Source of the DNA: Symbiobacterium thermophilum IAM 14863
GTDB lineage: Bacteria; Bacillota; Sulfobacillia; Symbiobacteriales; Symbiobacteriaceae
Reading direction: 5' to 3'
Assembly (NCBI RefSeq): GCF_000009905.1
Contig: NC_006177.1
Span: forward strand, 2,356,001-2,420,000
Length of the DNA: 64,000 bases
Position 1 is the stretch's first letter. Each line of letters opens with the position of its first letter. The notes below the pieces were generated by a model that made no database searches, was not told the origin of the DNA, and saw only the letters and a program-made list of their open reading frames with translations. Shown here in pieces: positions 61,541 through 64,000 of the stretch. The translations under genes were made by a program, and so were the position numbers.

Positions 61541-64000
61541 GTCCGTGATGGCCCCGCCCTCCGCGCCGCCGCTCTCGCCCGGCTTCAGGTGCAGCACCTC
61601 CACCCTCCGGATGACCCGGTTGTTCTCCGGCCGGGTGTCAGCCGGGTAGTCGATCTCGGCGATGATCTCCCACATGCCTACGCTCAGCCCCGGGATCGTC
61701 CCCGGCTTCAGGCTGAAGCAGGGCACCTTGTCGATCGTCACCATCTGCCACACGTCCGGGGGCGGTGATGCGCCCCTCGCAGGCCGCGCCCACAGCCGGA
61801 GCGGCACCCGGATTTCGCCCTGACCCAGGTTGTTCTGGTAACCCAGGTAGATCCCGACCTCAAACGGCCGGCCTGCCTCGGCCACCTCCGGCACCGCCAG
61901 CTCCACCACCCACGGGTCGTCGATGATCGCTTTCCCGCCTCCGCCCTCCTCGCCCGGACGCTCAGGCTCATCGGGCGGCTGCGGGTTGCGGTACGGCACG
62001 ATCAGCACGTTGTTGGCCAGGCCGCCCTCCGGCCCCGGCTCCCCCTCCCGCTCCACCACCTCGGCCACCGCACCGAGGCAGCTCTTCTCGGCCGGAAGCC
62101 CCAGCGCCGCCGCGAGGCCCCGGGCCGCCGCCACCTTCGGGTTGGCCGTGTGCGGCGCGCTGAGGGCGTACACGGAGGGCAAGTCGATGATGCCCACGAT
62201 CTGCCCCTCCGCCGGGTCGGTCTCTGTCAGGGCGACGGTCAGCGGCACCGGGTGGGGCTGCTGCGGCGCCAGATCGCCGGGCAGCGGCGCCGTCCCCAGG
62301 GACCGCACCAGCTTGCCGTTCTCGTCGGTGAGGAACCACTCGACGGACAGCGGGCCCGGGCAGAGCGCGGCCAGGGTCCGGGCCGTCAGCTCCAGCTGGA
62401 GCCGGGGCTGCAGGGCGACTGTCTTGCCCGGCTCCAGCTCCAGGGGCCCCGGTTCATCCAGCCACCGCAGGTCGTAGGCCTCGCCGGCCCGGTAGGCCAC
62501 CAGCCGGCCGGAGGTCCCGGAAGCGTCGGTGTAGTTGACGCCGACGAGCAGCAGGCCGTAGGCGAAGGCGGGATCGACGCCGACGCCTGAGACCTGGGAG
62601 AAGTTGTAGGGGCCGGTGTTCGGCTGCTCGTCGTCCTTCAGCAGGAACAGCCGGTCCGTGGGCGCCCGCCCTTCCGGCTGGATGAGCGCGGGCCGCCCGT
62701 CGCCGCCCATCGGCTGGCCGGTGTCCAGGGCGTAGCTGTAGATGTGGCCGTTGACGTCGCCGAAGATGAGTGCGCCCCGGCTGATCAGGGCCAGCGGTGC
62801 GGTGTTGAGGGAGGCCATCCGCTCGCCCAGCCGGTCCGCCGGGCCGAACTTGCGGTACCACTTCAGTTCGCCGCCGGGGCCGAGCGCCACGACGGCGCCG
62901 TCGCTGCCGGTCGGGCCGTCCCGGAGGCCCGCGCCGGTGTCGGTGTAGTTGCGGAGGGTGACGTAGAGGTGGGTTTCGGGGCCGTCGGGGGTCTGGCGGA
63001 CCTCGACCGCGGGTTCGGTGTTGGTGAAGGCGTTCCTGGCGCCGATGAGGGCGGGGACGTCGACCATGTGCCCTTTCCAGCCGGCGGGCTCCAGCCCGTC
63101 ATGCAGATTGGCGCCCCAGAGGCGCCCCCGGGTGTCCAACCAGTACGCGTGGGTGCCGTCTGAGGTGAAGTTGCCGGCGAAGCCGGCGGTACTGTCGACT
63201 GTCCAGACCCGGTAAGGGCGATAGTCGTTGTCGCGGTCCAGGGCCAGCCGCAGCGCGCGCCCTCCCTCAAAGCCATCGGTGCCGATGACAAAGCTGGGGT
63301 TGCTCCCGTGGGGCGGAGCCATGACGGCGGAGGGCGTGATGAAGCCGCCGAAGCCGCTTTCATCTTGTTTCGTCGTAGCCGCTTCGTAGTGGTGCACCTC
63401 TGGAACGCGGTCCAGGTCATCCAACGCTCGGATTACCCAGACCTTCCCATGCCCCCTGGGACACAGCGGTCGTCCTTCTGGCCGGTTTTCCTCGCCGGGG
63501 TAGTTGGGTCGGTCAGCGACCACGACGATGTCCCGTCCCTGGTCGTGAATGACGACCGGCGAGCCCACAACAGGACAGCCTAAGTCCAGTTCAGCAGGCC
63601 GAAACCAACCTTCTCTCGTGTGGTACGCCCAGAGCCAACCATAGCCCGTGCCAAAATAGAGGATACCGGTCTCCGGACTGTAGCTAGGGCTGGACTGCGG
63701 GGCGATGAACGCGCCTCCAGGCGCCACGTTGAACTCGACTCCCTTTCGCTTCACCGGATCACTGACCGCGACGGCTTCGCCAACCGGTCGTTGAAGGTCG
63801 TCCAACTCCAGCCTCCAGAGGTAGGGCCCTGCCAGATGGTAGATGACTCCATCGACGACCGCCGGTTGGGCCGCACTCTCCCCCAACGCCTCCGTTTCCC
63901 AGTACGGACTCAACTCAATCAGGCCGTGAGGGTCGAGGACTGTCGACGTGCGCTGCGGAGAACCACCCTTCGTGATCCAGTCCCCCGCGACAACGACGGG
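61538..64000 (-). CDS. Secreted propeller/CARDB-like protein, cassette copy 5 (N-terminus outside window)
   Basis: The frame is open from the window edge to TGA at 61538-61540 and reads ...DWITKGGSPQRTSTVLDPHG, LGESAAQPAVVDGVIYHLAG, LYFGTGYGWLWAYHT, LIFGDVNGHIYSYALDTG and the CARDB-like end. Only the start and signal peptide are missing. It is almost identical to copy 4 from about 57560/63355 downwards but diverges in the middle of the propeller. The Cys pair of the other copies (PCCTLK) is PCFSLK here. A stalk partner is expected just beyond 64000. Confidence 0.85.
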   Translation of the reverse strand, partial: PVVVAGDWITKGGSPQRTSTVLDPHGLIELSPYWETEALGESAAQPAVVDGVIYHLAGPYLWRLELDDLQRPVGEAVAVSDPVKRKGVEFNVAPGGAFIAPQSSPSYSPETGILYFGTGYGWLWAYHTREGWFRPAELDLGCPVVGSPVVIHDQGRDIVVVADRPNYPGEENRPEGRPLCPRGHGKVWVIRALDDLDRVPEVHHYEAATTKQDESGFGGFITPSAVMAPPHGSNPSFVIGTDGFEGGRALRLALDRDNDYRPYRVWTVDSTAGFAGNFTSDGTHAYWLDTRGRLWGANLHDGLEPAGWKGHMVDVPALIGARNAFTNTEPAVEVRQTPDGPETHLYVTLRNYTDTGAGLRDGPTGSDGAVVALGPGGELKWYRKFGPADRLGERMASLNTAPLALISRGALIFGDVNGHIYSYALDTGQPMGGDGRPALIQPEGRAPTDRLFLLKDDEQPNTGPYNFSQVSGVGVDPAFAYGLLLVGVNYTDASGTSGRLVAYRAGEAYDLRWLDEPGPLELEPGKTVALQPRLQLELTARTLAALCPGPLSVEWFLTDENGKLVRSLGTAPLPGDLAPQQPHPVPLTVALTETDPAEGQIVGIIDLPSVYALSAPHTANPKVAAARGLAAALGLPAEKSCLGAVAEVVEREGEPGPEGGLANNVLIVPYRNPQPPDEPERPGEEGGGGKAIIDDPWVVELAVPEVAEAGRPFEVGIYLGYQNNLGQGEIRVPLRLWARPARGASPPPDVWQMVTIDKVPCFSLKPGTIPGLSVGMWEIIAEIDYPADTRPENNRVIRRVEVLHLKPGESGGAEGGAITD

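Overview
The window is very GC-rich bacterial DNA with strong Shine-Dalgarno sites, many GTG starts and many stop/start overlaps (GTGA, ATGA). The mix points to a high-GC, Gram-positive-type Bacillota such as Symbiobacterium: secreted proteins with copper-amine-oxidase-type stalk domains, a TctC lipoprotein, a group IIC intron and several insertion sequences. The genus is my inference; there is no rRNA or other marker gene here.

Layout. 1-3763: the N-terminal 1254 residues of a giant secreted protein of tandem Ig/cadherin-like modules (minus). 3936-6766: a patatin-like lipase, a pRiA4b ORF-3-like protein and two membrane proteins. 6820-11091: a tightly coupled plus-strand operon for molybdenum-hydroxylase or cofactor maturation (5'-truncated cytochrome b, unknown protein, MocA-like nucleotidyltransferase, two XdhC proteins); several members carry in-frame tandem repeats. 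11404-12612: an MFS exporter, then eight 74/75-bp hairpin-forming tandem repeats. 13361-16465: a NEW3 protein plus ABC-2 exporter operon (minus), divergent from a CAP/stalk secreted protein (16701-18302).

18449-28069 and 46372-64000: a paralogous family in which each unit is a secreted stalk-domain protein followed by a secreted ~827-residue propeller/CARDB-like protein. Four pairs are present, plus the propeller gene of a fifth at the window edge. The units share a structured 5' leader and are mosaics of one another, and some carry frameshifts. Three copies of one CTAG-targeting IS, an IS256-family element and a group IIC intron lie among them.

28224-29278: a two-gene YeeE/YedE sulfur transporter, first gene broken, with a good promoter/operator. 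29524-37792: a complete four-gene Wadjet type II anti-plasmid system (jetABCD, minus). 38060-44602: a GNAT acetyltransferase and an organic-acid locus in which the TctABC transporter is intact but all three enzymes (2-hydroxyacid dehydrogenase, Fe-alcohol dehydrogenase, PdxA-like) are broken.

Many lesions are single-base (indels or nonsense codons). They may be real decay, phase-variable states or assembly errors; resequencing would decide. I saw no tRNA, rRNA or CRISPR array.
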